This document shows, in pieces, positions 34,842 through 42,906 of a stretch of 64,000 nucleotides of DNA. The notes under the pieces were generated by a model that made no database searches, was not told where the DNA came from, and was given only the letters and a program-made list of their open reading frames with translations. Source of the stretch: CAYFMP01 sp964344215 (GTDB lineage Bacteria; Pseudomonadota; Alphaproteobacteria; Rhodospirillales; Casp-alpha2); the NCBI GenBank assembly GCA_964344215.1, contig CAYFMP010000011.1, positions 1 to 64,000 of the forward strand, written 5' to 3'. Both the position numbers and the translations under genes were made by a program. Each line of letters opens with the position of its first letter. The stretch's first letter is position 1.

Positions 34842-35312
34842 TCACTCCACGTCGTTGTAGAACTGATGGCGGCCGATTTCGGCGACCGGCGAACGGCCCC
34901 GCGCCCAAGGCGGTCGGAGGCCCTTGACGTGATAGTGGGTGGCGCCGCCGGTCGGATCCTTGAGGGTGCCGCTGATGGCCCGCCTGGCGATGCGGATGCA
35001 ACTGTCGAAATTGCGGTTGCCGGGGACGACGATGACGATTTTCTCCCGGTTGGAGTCGTTTTCGTTCCAGCAACTGAACTGCCAGGGCTTGGTGCAGACC
35101 TCGCGGACGCTCGATCCCCACCAATAGCGGCCGTGCCGGCGCGCTCGACGCACCCGGTTCATGACAACGGCGGCGACCGCTTCCTTGCCGCGCACCAACT
35201 CGCCCCGTGCCTCGCCGTAGATGGTCCGGGCCAGGATATCGACGTCCGGCTTGCGGTCGCGGTCGACGGCGGTTTCGCGGGCGGGGTCGGCCGGGTGGCC
35301 GAGAGCCGTCAT
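34842..35312 (-). CDS. SleB-type cell-wall hydrolase (endolysin)
   Basis: 156 residues. The Hydrolase_2/SleB pattern is clear: LARTIYGEARGELVRGKEAVAAVVMNRV with the catalytic-type Glu, CTKPWQFSCWNENDSN, and GATHYHVKGLRPPWA. It breaks peptidoglycan during lysis. The start overlaps the stop of the spanin-like gene (ATGA at 35309), and the stop is 3 bases before the holin start, so lysis genes form one unit. Confidence 0.88.
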   Translation of the reverse strand: MTALGHPADPARETAVDRDRKPDVDILARTIYGEARGELVRGKEAVAAVVMNRVRRARRHGRYWWGSSVREVCTKPWQFSCWNENDSNREKIVIVVPGNRNFDSCIRIARRAISGTLKDPTGGATHYHVKGLRPPWARGRSPVAEIGRHQFYNDVE

Positions 35313-35623
35313 GACCCACCCCCTCGGCCCGAGCGGGCGCTGGTGTCGAGTTTTTCCTCGATACGGATCAGGTGGTTGGTCAGGCGGCGTTCGACCTCCT
35401 TGAGATAGGAGATGGAGGCATACGACTTGGCAACCTCAAGCTTGAAGGCGGCGAGGCTCTCTCGAAGGAAATTCAGGCCCGCCTCGTATTCGTGGCGGGC
35501 GTCGTCGATGGCGGTGTCGGTGTCGCGCCGGTTGCGCCAGTTGAACCAGAACAGCCCGGCCAGGGCCGGCAGTTCGACAGCGGTGATCCACCAAATGACG
35601 TCAACGGTCCAGGGGTCGTGCAT
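35309..35623 (-). CDS. Small membrane/coiled-coil protein, spanin- or holin-accessory-like
   Basis: 104 residues from the ATG at 35623 (GGAGAA site just upstream; the longer open frame is not supported). Residues 6-26 form one membrane helix (VDVIWWITAVELPALAGLFWF), followed by a charged coiled coil to the end. That layout and the place just before the endolysin resemble an inner-membrane spanin or holin accessory protein. No outer-membrane partner was seen. Confidence 0.65.
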   Translation of the reverse strand: MHDPWTVDVIWWITAVELPALAGLFWFNWRNRRDTDTAIDDARHEYEAGLNFLRESLAAFKLEVAKSYASISYLKEVERRLTNHLIRIEEKLDTSARSGRGGGS

Positions 35624-35639
35624 GGAGTTCTCCTGTTCG

Positions 35640-35668
35640 AAAAAAATGCGCTCCCGAACGGGGAGCGC
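35640..35668 (-). terminator. Intrinsic terminator before the lysis genes
   Basis: Arms GCGCTCCC (35648-35655) and GGGAGCGC (35661-35668), followed on the minus strand by ATTTTTTT. It separates the gene at 35707 from the lysis cassette. Confidence 0.85.
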
Positions 35669-35706
35669 CTTTGGGGTGTCGGTTTTCTCGGCCGTGCGAA
35701 AGCGGA

Positions 35707-36018
35707 TCAACGCTCGGCCTCAGCATCGGCCTTCCTCAAGGAGGCCTCGGCGCGGGCGATGATGTCCGCCATATCCTCTTCGTCCTCGCCGTCGGCGGCT
35801 ATTCTGGCGGCCAGCTTCAGCAGCATCTCGATATGTGCGAGCGCCGCGCGGCAGGCGCTGAAATGGGCGCTCAGCGCCTTCGGCTCGGCGGGAAGGGAAG
35901 CCCCGGCCAGGCTGCGGTAGTGCTTGAGCGCCGAGTCCAGGAACCCCGGCAGGTCGGCTGCCAGTTCCTGGCGGGCGCCGTCGAGGCCCGAGCCTGCGCG
36001 AGTGTCTTTTCCGGGCAT
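35707..36018 (-). CDS. Small helical phage protein of unknown function
   Basis: 103 residues, mostly helical, with a basic/acidic bias (LPGFLDSALKHYRSLAGASLPAEPKALSAHFSACRAALAHIEMLLKLAARIAADG). A small terminase subunit would have this size and place, but no DNA-binding motif is visible. It lies 18 bases behind the internal virion-type protein. Confidence 0.6.
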   Translation of the reverse strand: MPGKDTRAGSGLDGARQELAADLPGFLDSALKHYRSLAGASLPAEPKALSAHFSACRAALAHIEMLLKLAARIAADGEDEEDMADIIARAEASLRKADAEAER

Positions 36019-36035
36019 GGTCGGCGACGCCCGGC

Positions 36036-36473
36036 TCAGGGTTCGAGCAGCGAAAGCCGCGGCAGGCGCTTCTTCAACTCACCCCACAGCTTGTCCTGCA
36101 GATACGAGCGCTGTTTCAGCAGGTTTTGCCGCCGGGTCGCCGCCAGGTCGCTTCGAATGCCCTGGATGGTCGGCGCGATAAGTGCCTCGTCGTCGGCGAT
36201 GCTGCGATCGACGCGGCTGCCGAGGCCGCGCAGGACGGCGGCCGCCGAACCGCCACCGCCGCTCATCCCCTGGGCGCCGAAGCGGGCCCGCTGAATGGCG
36301 GTCGCCCGGCGCAGTTGTTCGCGCTTCTGGCGGTCGCGGATTGTCTGCTGTTGTCTGATCCGCGCGATCTCGGTCTCGGCGCGGACCTGGGCGGCGCGGT
36401 TGGCCGCCCTGGCCTGTTGTCGTTTTTGCAGGATCTCGAGCCCGCCGAGCGCGAGCGCAGTGAAATCGCCCAT
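36036..36473 (-). CDS. Internal virion protein-like (T7 gp14-type position), copy 1
   Basis: 145 residues from the ATG at 36473, preceded by GGAGA at 7 bases. MGDFTALALGGLEILQKRQQARAANRAAQVRAETEIARIRQQQ is a long basic helix. Then QRARFGAQGMSGGGGSAAAVLRGL matches QRARLGAAGVGSASGSGAAIIGGL of the protein at 49350. The two are paralogues. Proteins of this type sit inside podovirus heads and are ejected with DNA. Confidence 0.7.
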   Translation of the reverse strand: MGDFTALALGGLEILQKRQQARAANRAAQVRAETEIARIRQQQTIRDRQKREQLRRATAIQRARFGAQGMSGGGGSAAAVLRGLGSRVDRSIADDEALIAPTIQGIRSDLAATRRQNLLKQRSYLQDKLWGELKKRLPRLSLLEP

Positions 36474-36505
36474 GGCGACGTCTCCTTGTTTGTCTTGAGA
36501 TGAAT

Positions 36506-36640
36506 TCAAGATTGAGCCCGGAACTTCGGCCGTCGGGCCAACCGATCATTGGTGGACTTGGTAGACTGCCCGCGTCCGGCCTGGGCTTTCGCCTCCCTGG
36601 CGGCCTGTTCGGCGTTGGCGAGATCGACGATACCGAAGTT
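36506..36640 (-). pseudogene. C-terminal remnant of a phage gene
   Basis: A minus-strand frame without a start codon. It encodes TNFGIVDLANAEQAAREA and about 30 more residues, ending in a TGA at 36506; a stop codon lies just upstream near 36650. The sequence is typical coding composition but headless. It is likely the tail of a gene whose front was replaced when the accessory gene at 36676 came in. Confidence 0.5.
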
Positions 36641-36675
36641 CGTTGAATACTAAATAGCGCCTGAGGTGGATACGA

Positions 36676-37056
36676 CTACTGATCCGGATAGTGGTCTTTA
36701 CAGATTTTCTTAAGGTCAGTGAAGAAGACCTCCGGGACCGATACCTTCGTACGGCCTTCCTTGATGGCGCGCTCAACTGCGTCTTCGGCGATCATTTTCA
36801 GCAATATAACGTCGAAGAACTTCCGATCGCTTTCCCAAAGACAGCGCGATATCCCACGTTGTGCATCCGTCACTTCGGTCAAGTAACTCAAAGTATCGAC
36901 AACGCCGTTGACGTAATCGAGACGGGTCTTGTGAGGCCACTCAAGAAATTGTACCCCGTCGACAAAAGCGAACGGCCGGTGATCGGTCGCATCGGCGAAT
37001 GACGAGAGCAACAGAGTAATTCCGAGAGTGGCAAGAGAAGGAAATCGGCAGAGCAT
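36676..37056 (-). CDS. Secreted accessory (moron-like) protein, possibly Rap1a/Tai-like
   Basis: 126 residues from the ATG at 37056. Signal peptide MLCRFPSLATLGITLLLSSFADA. The mature protein has GVQFLEWPHKTRLDYVNGVVDTLSYLTEV, ISRCLWESDRKFF, and a C-terminal ERAIKEGRTKVSVPEVFFTDLKKICKDHYPDQ. The pattern recalls small periplasmic proteins of the Rap1a/Tai immunity type, but only loosely. It is markedly less GC-rich than its neighbours, has its own promoter-like site and follows a truncated gene, all signs of recent gain. Confidence 0.65.
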   Translation of the reverse strand: MLCRFPSLATLGITLLLSSFADATDHRPFAFVDGVQFLEWPHKTRLDYVNGVVDTLSYLTEVTDAQRGISRCLWESDRKFFDVILLKMIAEDAVERAIKEGRTKVSVPEVFFTDLKKICKDHYPDQ

Positions 37057-37108
37057 GGAGAAGGTCCGAAAAATCCGATAAGGCGCCGCGAAACGGTTTC
37101 TTTTCCAC

Positions 37109-37137
37109 ACTATACAAGGAATAATCGTATCTGGCAT
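37109..37137 (-). promoter_or_regulatory. Promoter of the accessory gene at 36676
   Basis: On the minus strand: ATGCCA (37132-37137), 17 bases, TATAGT (37109-37114), about 53 bases before the start codon. Four of six bases match in the -35 and five of six in the -10. Confidence 0.5.
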
Positions 37138-37157
37138 CTGGGATAGAGAGTTGAATG

Positions 37158-38471
37158 TTACGGGCATCCGTTCTTCTTCATCCTTTCACCGACCTCCAGC
37201 ATCTTCTTTCCGGCCCGGTCGAAGTCGGATTGCGCTTGATCAATCTCTTGGCGCAGAGATCGCGCTTCGCCGGCGGCGACATCGTAGGCTCGCTTCGCCG
37301 CCAACGCATCGGACGGCAGGACGATACCGCGTGGTAGTCGGCCTTTACGGAGTTCGTTAAGGATCAGAAAGGCGTCCATGCCCGTTCGGGTCGCGGCTTC
37401 CAAGAAGGTATCTTGCTTTTGCCGTGCATCGTCCAGCTTGCGGTTCAACGCTTCACTGATCTTCTCCAGTCTTTCCTGTTCAGCCAAGTACCGAGCCTCG
37501 GTGCGACGGAATTCGACGTTCAGCCGTTCGCAAGCTTCCGATCTTCTCTGCTCTTTTTCCCTCTTACCTCCGTTGCCGCCATCGCGGTGTTGTTGATTAG
37601 ACCCTTCGCCGGACTCCTCCGGGTCGGGGTGATGGTCGTCGGGCGGTTTCGGCTTGACGCCATCGTCCCTCGCCCGCAACGCCGTCAGGTCGGCGACCAG
37701 GCCGTCCAGGAGATCGCGCTCGTCGGCGCTCATGGCGGCGACGGCCCGGCGGCGCAGCGATCCGGCGCGGGCCGGGTCGCGGACGGCCAGTTGAACGAGC
37801 AGGTCGGCGTCGCCCGCCCGGAAGTCGTCGGCCAACAACTTCGGAAACAGGCCGTCGTCTGTCGTCGTCATCAGGTGATCGACCGAACGGCGGTTGGCGG
37901 CATAGGCGCCCGCCGACAACCTGTCGAGAACGGCGCGGCGGCGCTCGGTGAACCTCTGTTCGGTGGTCTTGACGCCGGGCAGCGGCCTGCGCCCCCGCTC
38001 GCCGGTCCCGGCCAGGATGGCGGTGGCGAGGCGTCTGGTCGCGGCTTGCGTCGGACCGTCCGGGTTGACCAGGCCGTCGAGCTTCAAGGGCCTTCGACCG
38101 ACATGCGCGGCGTGGTCGCGGTTGAGGCGGCCTTGCGCCGTCCGCACGGCGCGCTCGGTGCCCTCGTCGAAGACGCGGCCGGGCTCGCGCCCCAGCAGGT
38201 CGGCGCCTGCCAGCACGGTTTCCAGCCGAAAGACGTCGTCCGGCCGGTTCCGGGCGCCGGGACCGACCGGCGCGCTCAGCTTCAGGCCGCCTCCCGACAA
38301 GCCGTCGAGCAGGGTGTCGCCGGAACCGTTGCGGCCGCGCGTCGCCGGGCGCGGAGCTGCGGAACGCGGCAACCGGGTACGTGGCGAGCGATCGAGCAGG
38401 TCGGTTCGCGACCCAACCGCGCCGCCCCGGCGCGCGGCCGGTGGCAACTTGGCGCTTTCGTAGCTACCCAT
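37158..38471 (-). CDS. Phage protein with peptidoglycan-binding-like repeat and long coiled coil
   Basis: 437 residues from the ATG at 38471 (GGGAGA upstream). Residues about 70-150 hold a peptidoglycan-binding-like helical repeat: DDVFRLETVLAGADLLG ... TERAVRTAQGRLNRD ... LKLDGLVNPDGPTQAATRRL. The middle is helical and basic. The last 150 residues form an acidic/basic coiled coil (RRTEARYLAEQERLEKISEALNRKLDDARQKQ). It lies behind the tail tube genes where T7 keeps its internal ejection proteins, so a virion-internal role is plausible. The repeat is shared with other genes in this window. Confidence 0.75.
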   Translation of the reverse strand: MGSYESAKLPPAARRGGAVGSRTDLLDRSPRTRLPRSAAPRPATRGRNGSGDTLLDGLSGGGLKLSAPVGPGARNRPDDVFRLETVLAGADLLGREPGRVFDEGTERAVRTAQGRLNRDHAAHVGRRPLKLDGLVNPDGPTQAATRRLATAILAGTGERGRRPLPGVKTTEQRFTERRRAVLDRLSAGAYAANRRSVDHLMTTTDDGLFPKLLADDFRAGDADLLVQLAVRDPARAGSLRRRAVAAMSADERDLLDGLVADLTALRARDDGVKPKPPDDHHPDPEESGEGSNQQHRDGGNGGKREKEQRRSEACERLNVEFRRTEARYLAEQERLEKISEALNRKLDDARQKQDTFLEAATRTGMDAFLILNELRKGRLPRGIVLPSDALAAKRAYDVAAGEARSLRQEIDQAQSDFDRAGKKMLEVGERMKKNGCP

Positions 38472-38498
38472 CAGGGGTCTCCCAATCAAAGATACGGA

Positions 38499-40400
38499 TC
38501 AACCGTTGACGCTGATCTCGGTGGCGACCGACAACAGAGTGAACGAAAGCGGCGTGTCCTGCTCGATGCGCCACAGCGCCTTGGTGCCGTCGCTCTTCCA
38601 GCCCATGGCGCGGACCAGACGGTCGCCTGTGAACGGCGCCGGCGCGGCGTCGAGGATGCCGGCGCCGAAGGTCTTGAACGGCACCTCCTTGAGGCCGCGG
38701 CCGGTGTCGAGCACCAGGGACGCGGTGTCCTGTAGGCGAAACGAGACCGAAACGGGACGCAGCTTGCCACCCTGGTTGCCGCCCTGTGCGGTCTGGATGG
38801 CCGGTGGCAACGGCTCGATGATGTGGGAGAAACCGAGCCCAATTTCGACGGACGTAGCCGGCTCGTCCAAGGTGACGGCGCCGCCGCTGACGGTCTTGTC
38901 GGCCTGCACGGCGCCATCGGCGAGGATCTTGACGGTGCTGCCCTCGAGGTGGCCGAGGCCGCTCCAGGTCGATTTCTCGGTGGTGTCGGTACCGGTCAGG
39001 CCGGCGTCGACGTTGATCGCCGAATCAAAGCGTTCGATCAGGGTGGCGGCGCCGCGAGCGACCAGGACGTAAGTATCCTCGCCGACGACGGCGACCGATT
39101 TGAACTGGCCGGCCGTTTCCTGCAGCGTCCACGCCGTCACCTCCTCGGAGCGGTAGACGGTGACGGTAGCCAGCGTACCGTCGCCCATGACGATGTGAAG
39201 GTAGCGGCTGGGGGTGTCGTAGTCCTGGTCGGCCGGCGCGTTGATGAGGTGCGAGGCCAGGGTCGCCAGGTCGGTCGCCTGGTAAGCCTGTTCGACGTCG
39301 GTGAACAGGAACTCGCGCAGTTCCGGTCCGTTGCGCGGAATAAACAGGGTGGCGCCGTCGACGTCGCGCGGCGGCACCGAGCGGCTGACCGGTGAGCCGA
39401 TCTGGGTTTGCCGGTTAAGCTGTATGTTGCCCGGCGTCAGCGGGTCGCCGGTCGCCATCCATTCGGCGCCGGACGTGAATATCTGCAGGTGGCGGCCTGA
39501 AAAGACGGCGCGCACGGCGTTGACCTGGTCGGACAGGATTGCGAATTCGATCGATTCGTCGTCGAGCCCTTCGCCGAGGTCGAAATTGAACAGATCGGCC
39601 GATTTTGAAAGCCACAGGCGGTTCGGCAGATCGCGCGAGCCGCCGATGACCATGCGGTCCTGGTGGAAGCAGACGGAAGAAGGCCAACCGCGAACGGAAG
39701 AGAACGCCTGCTCCTCCCAGTCCTTGGTGGCGGCGGTCGAGGCCAGGGTCTCCTTGGCCGAGGCCTGCGCCTGAGTGGCGGAGGTATAGGACGTGATCTC
39801 GACCTCCTTGTTTTGCAGCCGAAACCGGACACCAACGTGCCCCGAAACGAAATGATCGGCCGACGCCGTCAGCGTCACCGTGCCCGTTGTGCCGCCGGCC
39901 TGCAGGGTGACGGCTTCGTCGGCGAACTTGTGGTGCGGCTGTTGGATGCGCGAGTTCTCGGTTAGGAAAACCCAGTCCTCGACCAGCCACGAAGTCTCCG
40001 AGGTGCGCGAGATCTTCTTCGGCTGAACGTCCGGGTGGACGACGAGCAACGTATCGGCGCTCTGCACCCAGACGATCTGGGCGAGTTGCGCCTCGGTCCA
40101 CGGGGCGGCGAAGTCGGCGACGTTGACACCGTCGCGGTAGACGTCGACGTGCCGGTCGGTGAAGACCAGAAGGTAGACCTGCTCGGTGTTGAATTCGAAA
40201 GCAACTAGGCGGCCACCGCCCCTGGCCGTGTCGACGAAGCGAAGCCCGGCCCTTCGGGTGACACCACCGGTCGGATGGACGAAGACGTTGCGCAGCTTGC
40301 CGGCGCCGTTGGAGTACGCGCGCAGGTCGCCGCGCCCAAGCAGCCTGGGCGAAATTTCGCCGCCGGTGAAGCTCGTCTTCTGCGTGGTCAGCCGGGCCAT
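38499..40400 (-). CDS. Tail tubular protein B (T7 gp12-like nozzle)
   Basis: 633 residues from the ATG at 40400. The frame continues upstream to 40946, but that part is a shadow of tail protein A. Opening MARLTTQKTSFTGGEISPRLLGRGDLRAYSNGAGKLRNVFVHPTGGVTRRAGLRFV is diagnostic of the nozzle family. Later parts include SSVCFHQDRMVIGGSRDLPNRLWLSKSADLFNFD. It forms the end of the short tail tube. Start and previous stop overlap (TGATG). Confidence 0.9.
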   Translation of the reverse strand: MARLTTQKTSFTGGEISPRLLGRGDLRAYSNGAGKLRNVFVHPTGGVTRRAGLRFVDTARGGGRLVAFEFNTEQVYLLVFTDRHVDVYRDGVNVADFAAPWTEAQLAQIVWVQSADTLLVVHPDVQPKKISRTSETSWLVEDWVFLTENSRIQQPHHKFADEAVTLQAGGTTGTVTLTASADHFVSGHVGVRFRLQNKEVEITSYTSATQAQASAKETLASTAATKDWEEQAFSSVRGWPSSVCFHQDRMVIGGSRDLPNRLWLSKSADLFNFDLGEGLDDESIEFAILSDQVNAVRAVFSGRHLQIFTSGAEWMATGDPLTPGNIQLNRQTQIGSPVSRSVPPRDVDGATLFIPRNGPELREFLFTDVEQAYQATDLATLASHLINAPADQDYDTPSRYLHIVMGDGTLATVTVYRSEEVTAWTLQETAGQFKSVAVVGEDTYVLVARGAATLIERFDSAINVDAGLTGTDTTEKSTWSGLGHLEGSTVKILADGAVQADKTVSGGAVTLDEPATSVEIGLGFSHIIEPLPPAIQTAQGGNQGGKLRPVSVSFRLQDTASLVLDTGRGLKEVPFKTFGAGILDAAPAPFTGDRLVRAMGWKSDGTKALWRIEQDTPLSFTLLSVATEISVNG

Positions 40401-40969
40401 CAGGCGCGCACCTCGGTCAGCGTGAAGTCCTCGAAGCGTTCGGGCCGGTCCTGTTGCGAATCGATCATCTTGGCGGTTCGGAACTCGCCGGCCGCCAGCT
40501 TGTGGAGGCTTTCCGAGCGGCTCGTGCTCTCGGTCAGGGGTATGCAGAATTCGGCCGCCAGGCGGGAGATCAGCGCCTGGTCGAAGAACGGCGGGAAGTC
40601 GCTTTCGTCGGGACGGAAGATGTAAGTGAGGACGATCTGGTCGGAATCGGCGTGCAGGCGTTGCTCGGCGATCCGGTAATCGATGCCGCGGCCTCGTCCG
40701 CTCGGTCCGGCCGAGAGGGCGCGCAGGAAATCGGCCGGCAGCTGGAAGGCGGCGCTGAAATCGGCGATTGGAGCGGCCGCCAGTTTCGGCAAGGTGACCT
40801 GCCCGGTGGCGAAGTTCCACGGATGGGCCGAGAGAAGCGCGTCGCGGATCGACGGATAGAGATTGGCCGCGACCTCGGCCTCGGCGGTGCCTTCCTCGAA
40901 CGAGGCGATGGTATCGGCGCCGAGCTTGAGAAGGGCGCGCGAACAAAGGGCGATGCTGCTGAGAGCCAT
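40400..40969 (-). CDS. Tail tubular protein A (T7 gp11-like gatekeeper)
   Basis: 189 residues from the second of two tandem ATGs (40969). MALSSIALCSRALLKLGADTIASFEEGTAEAEVAANLYPSIRDALLSAHPWNFATGQVTLPKL is the family hallmark. It links portal to nozzle. A 196-base AT-rich gap separates it from the accessory gene upstream; that gap contains a GCCCTG/CAGGGC hairpin at 41003-41019 but no clear promoter. Confidence 0.9.
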   Translation of the reverse strand: MALSSIALCSRALLKLGADTIASFEEGTAEAEVAANLYPSIRDALLSAHPWNFATGQVTLPKLAAAPIADFSAAFQLPADFLRALSAGPSGRGRGIDYRIAEQRLHADSDQIVLTYIFRPDESDFPPFFDQALISRLAAEFCIPLTESTSRSESLHKLAAGEFRTAKMIDSQQDRPERFEDFTLTEVRA

Positions 40970-41165
40970 CACGGGGTCTCCTTTCAGGTGGTGACGAAGC
41001 AGCCCTGCAAATCAGGGCATGCCGACGAGAGAAATCAATTAATCGAAATTAGATTAATTACGTTAGAGCGTGTGGTTTACTGGGGCAAATTCGAATAACT
41101 TTTAACGGGTTAATTATTCCAGGGCGCCATTAATCCGGGGTTCCTTGATTGCTTTTTCTATACGA

Positions 41166-41858
41166 TCAATCCGCGGCAACGCTGTCCCAATAGAGGTCAA
41201 AGGCGCGTTTCAGAGCAGTATCGTCGTCTCCGGGGTTCAGGTGGTCGTAGAGGAACCGCAAGAGCTTGACATCGAGCGACGTCAGATGCGGCACGTTGCC
41301 GTAATCGCCGGGAGCCTCGTAGAAAATGCTGTCGCGGAACAATAGCGAGTCGTTCATCGGCCCGAGCGCTTGCGTAAGTTCCTCAAGGATCAGCGCCCGA
41401 CGGATCGGTGAAGCGATCGCCCTCGAAACCAGAATGACGGCGTCGTAAAGCTCGAACGCGTCGTCGAGGTATGACACGAAGAAACCGAGGTTGCCCGGCA
41501 CGTACTCGAAGCCGCCGGCTTCCGCAATCACACCGAAGTGGCGATGGTCGATGATGTAAATCCGGATCGGAGCACCATTGGCGTTTCGATCGAATTGGAG
41601 AAGAGGCTTTGGCAACGCCGAATTGATCTCATCGACGACCGACCCAACTAACTCGTAATCGGCCGGATCGTCGGATATCGCATAGACCGAAATCGGTTTT
41701 GCCCAGCGAGCGACGACACCTCCTTTGTCACCGTATTCCGTTTCCAAAAGCACCTGTTTGACGAACAGCCATGTCCTATGACGGCGGTCGTCGAGGTAGG
41801 ATGATCGCCCTGCCACGGCGATCGACAATACGACCATCACGCAAAGGGCGGTATACAA
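41166..41858 (-). CDS. DUF2927 family secreted protein (accessory gene in the tail region)
   Basis: 230 residues, with a signal/anchor MYTALCVMVVLSIAVAG. The DUF2927 marks are present: WAKPISVYAISDD, a VRIYIIDH-type strand, and RALILEELTQALGPMNDS followed by DSIFYEAPGDYGNVPHLTSLDVKLLRFLYDHL. The family looks like a degenerate or unusual peptidase; no HExxH zinc motif is present here. It interrupts the capsid-to-tail order, is AT-richer than its neighbours, and sits behind its own terminator and a TATGAT box. This is the usual layout of an accessory (moron) gene. Confidence 0.8.
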   Translation of the reverse strand: MYTALCVMVVLSIAVAGRSSYLDDRRHRTWLFVKQVLLETEYGDKGGVVARWAKPISVYAISDDPADYELVGSVVDEINSALPKPLLQFDRNANGAPIRIYIIDHRHFGVIAEAGGFEYVPGNLGFFVSYLDDAFELYDAVILVSRAIASPIRRALILEELTQALGPMNDSLLFRDSIFYEAPGDYGNVPHLTSLDVKLLRFLYDHLNPGDDDTALKRAFDLYWDSVAAD

Positions 41859-41911
41859 TAGTAAATTCTTGCGAATTCTCAGAGTCGGTCTCCGTCGCTA
41901 TCCGCCCTTCT

Positions 41912-41917
41912 ATCATA
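41912..41917 (-). promoter_or_regulatory. Possible -10 element of the DUF2927 gene
   Basis: TATGAT on the minus strand, 54 bases before the start codon, downstream of the terminator at 41945. No good -35 box is seen, so this is tentative. Confidence 0.35.
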
Positions 41918-41944
41918 GAGGGAAACAGCAATCGAAAAACTCCA

Positions 41945-41973
41945 GAAAAAACTAAGGGGTTTGAGATAACCCC
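41945..41973 (-). terminator. Intrinsic terminator upstream of the DUF2927 gene
   Basis: Arms GGGGTT (41956-41961) and AACCCC (41968-41973), followed on the minus strand by TTAGTTTTTTC. It closes the transcript of the broken peptidoglycan-binding-like gene. Confidence 0.75.
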
Positions 41974-41992
41974 GGCTCGCGGTTCCTCCGAT

Positions 41993-42529
41993 CTAGTTCA
42001 ACAGTTCCCAATAGTTCTGAAGGACCTGCCAAGGCTGCTTGGGACGGTAGGGCCCTCTTCGGATGGGGCCGCCGCCGACGCCTCCGCCACTCGGTGTTTT
42101 GGTTCCTTGGGCAGATGGCCGCTTCCGGTTCTTGACCGCCTTCTCTCGCCGTGCTTTTTCTTCGTTCTTGCGCGCTTCGTCGAGTACTTTTCGAACCCTG
42201 TCGTCCGTGCCATCCGGCAGGTCGAATTTGCCGTCGTCCTCTTTCGACTGGTCTTTGCCATCGGCATCTTCTTTCTGTTTGGCGGCGGCGGTCAGGACGG
42301 TCGAGGTCGGCCCGCCGGGCTTGACGATGCCGTCCTTCTTTAGGCCATGATCCGATTGGAACCGCTCGATCCCCTGGAACATCCGTTCGTCGGGGTAGCG
42401 GGTCATGCCGTACCTCGGCCGCTAGTAGTACCCGACCCGGCGTAACGCCCGCTTGATGGTCAACACGTCGTCGAGGTCGAGGTCGTAGTCGCGGCCGACA
42501 GTGGAGCGCAGCTTCAGCTGATCGTTCAT
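41993..42529 (-). pseudogene. Peptidoglycan-binding-like gene split by an in-frame TAG
   Basis: A 35-codon frame (ATG at 42529, GGAGAA site) ends at TAG 42422-42424. The same frame continues without shift (RPRYG then MTRYPDERMFQG) to a stop at 41993. Joined, the two halves give one domain: DDVLTIKRALRRVGYY / YPDERMFQGIERFQSDHGLKKDGIVKPGGPT, the peptidoglycan-binding-like repeat seen elsewhere in this cluster. The tail is lysine-rich and ends QNYWELLN. Either a nonsense mutation has cut the gene, or the amber is read through, or translation restarts at 42406, which has a GAGG six bases upstream. Confidence 0.75.
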
Positions 42530-42548
42530 CGCGGTTCTCCAAGTTTGC

Positions 42549-42584
42549 GAGAAAAGCCGCCGCGGGCATGAGGGCCCGCGGCGG
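42549..42584 (-). terminator. Terminator behind the capsid/decoration genes
   Basis: An 11-base-pair stem, CCGCCGCGGGC (42557-42567) with GCCCGCGGCGG (42574-42584), followed on the minus strand by TTTTCTC. The stem is strong but the T-run short, so termination may be partial, as in T7-like phages behind the capsid gene. Confidence 0.7.
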
Positions 42585-42625
42585 TCCCGTTCGATTTTGG
42601 GGAACGGGAGGTTTCGATCTCCGGA

Positions 42626-42895
42626 TCAGTCCAGATCGGTGCCGCCGACGGCGGTCATGTCGGCGACATCGACCGTGCCCGCGGCATTGGCGTTGATCAG
42701 AAAGATACCCGAAGCCGGCGTTCCGTCGGTGTCGGTGTTGGCGAGAATCATGTCGCCGACCCGGACCATGTCGGTCGCCGTGTTGAAGTAGCCGGCCGTA
42801 TCGACGTCGGTGGCGGTGTCCGTGGTCGTGTAGTGCCAAAGGGTGAAGCCGTTGGCGTAGGCCAGGACACTCAGGTCTTTGCTTTGGAATGCCAT
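42626..42895 (-). CDS. Small capsid-associated (decoration-like) protein
   Basis: 89 residues from the ATG at 42895, with AGGAGG just upstream. The frame is open further up but only as a shadow of the capsid gene. MAFQSKDLSVLAYANGFTLWHYTTTDTATDVDTAGYFNTATDMVRVGDMILAN is a beta-rich small domain commonly found beside podovirus-type capsid genes. A capsid surface role is inferred from position. Confidence 0.75.
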   Translation of the reverse strand: MAFQSKDLSVLAYANGFTLWHYTTTDTATDVDTAGYFNTATDMVRVGDMILANTDTDGTPASGIFLINANAAGTVDVADMTAVGGTDLD

Positions 42896-42906
42896 GGTGT
42901 CCTCCT

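Noticed and set aside
32853..35408. Very long plus-strand open frame (about 850 codons) opposite terminase, holin and endolysin
   Set aside because: It is an antisense shadow caused by high GC third positions; the minus genes carry clear family motifs.
41003..41019. GCCCTG/CAGGGC hairpin as a terminator
   Set aside because: No T-run on either strand; it may be only a leader structure.
42422..42424. Amber codon as a sign of TAG recoding in the whole element
   Set aside because: Other genes in the cluster (for example the one ending at 46031) stop with TAG, and a second broken gene has TAA instead.
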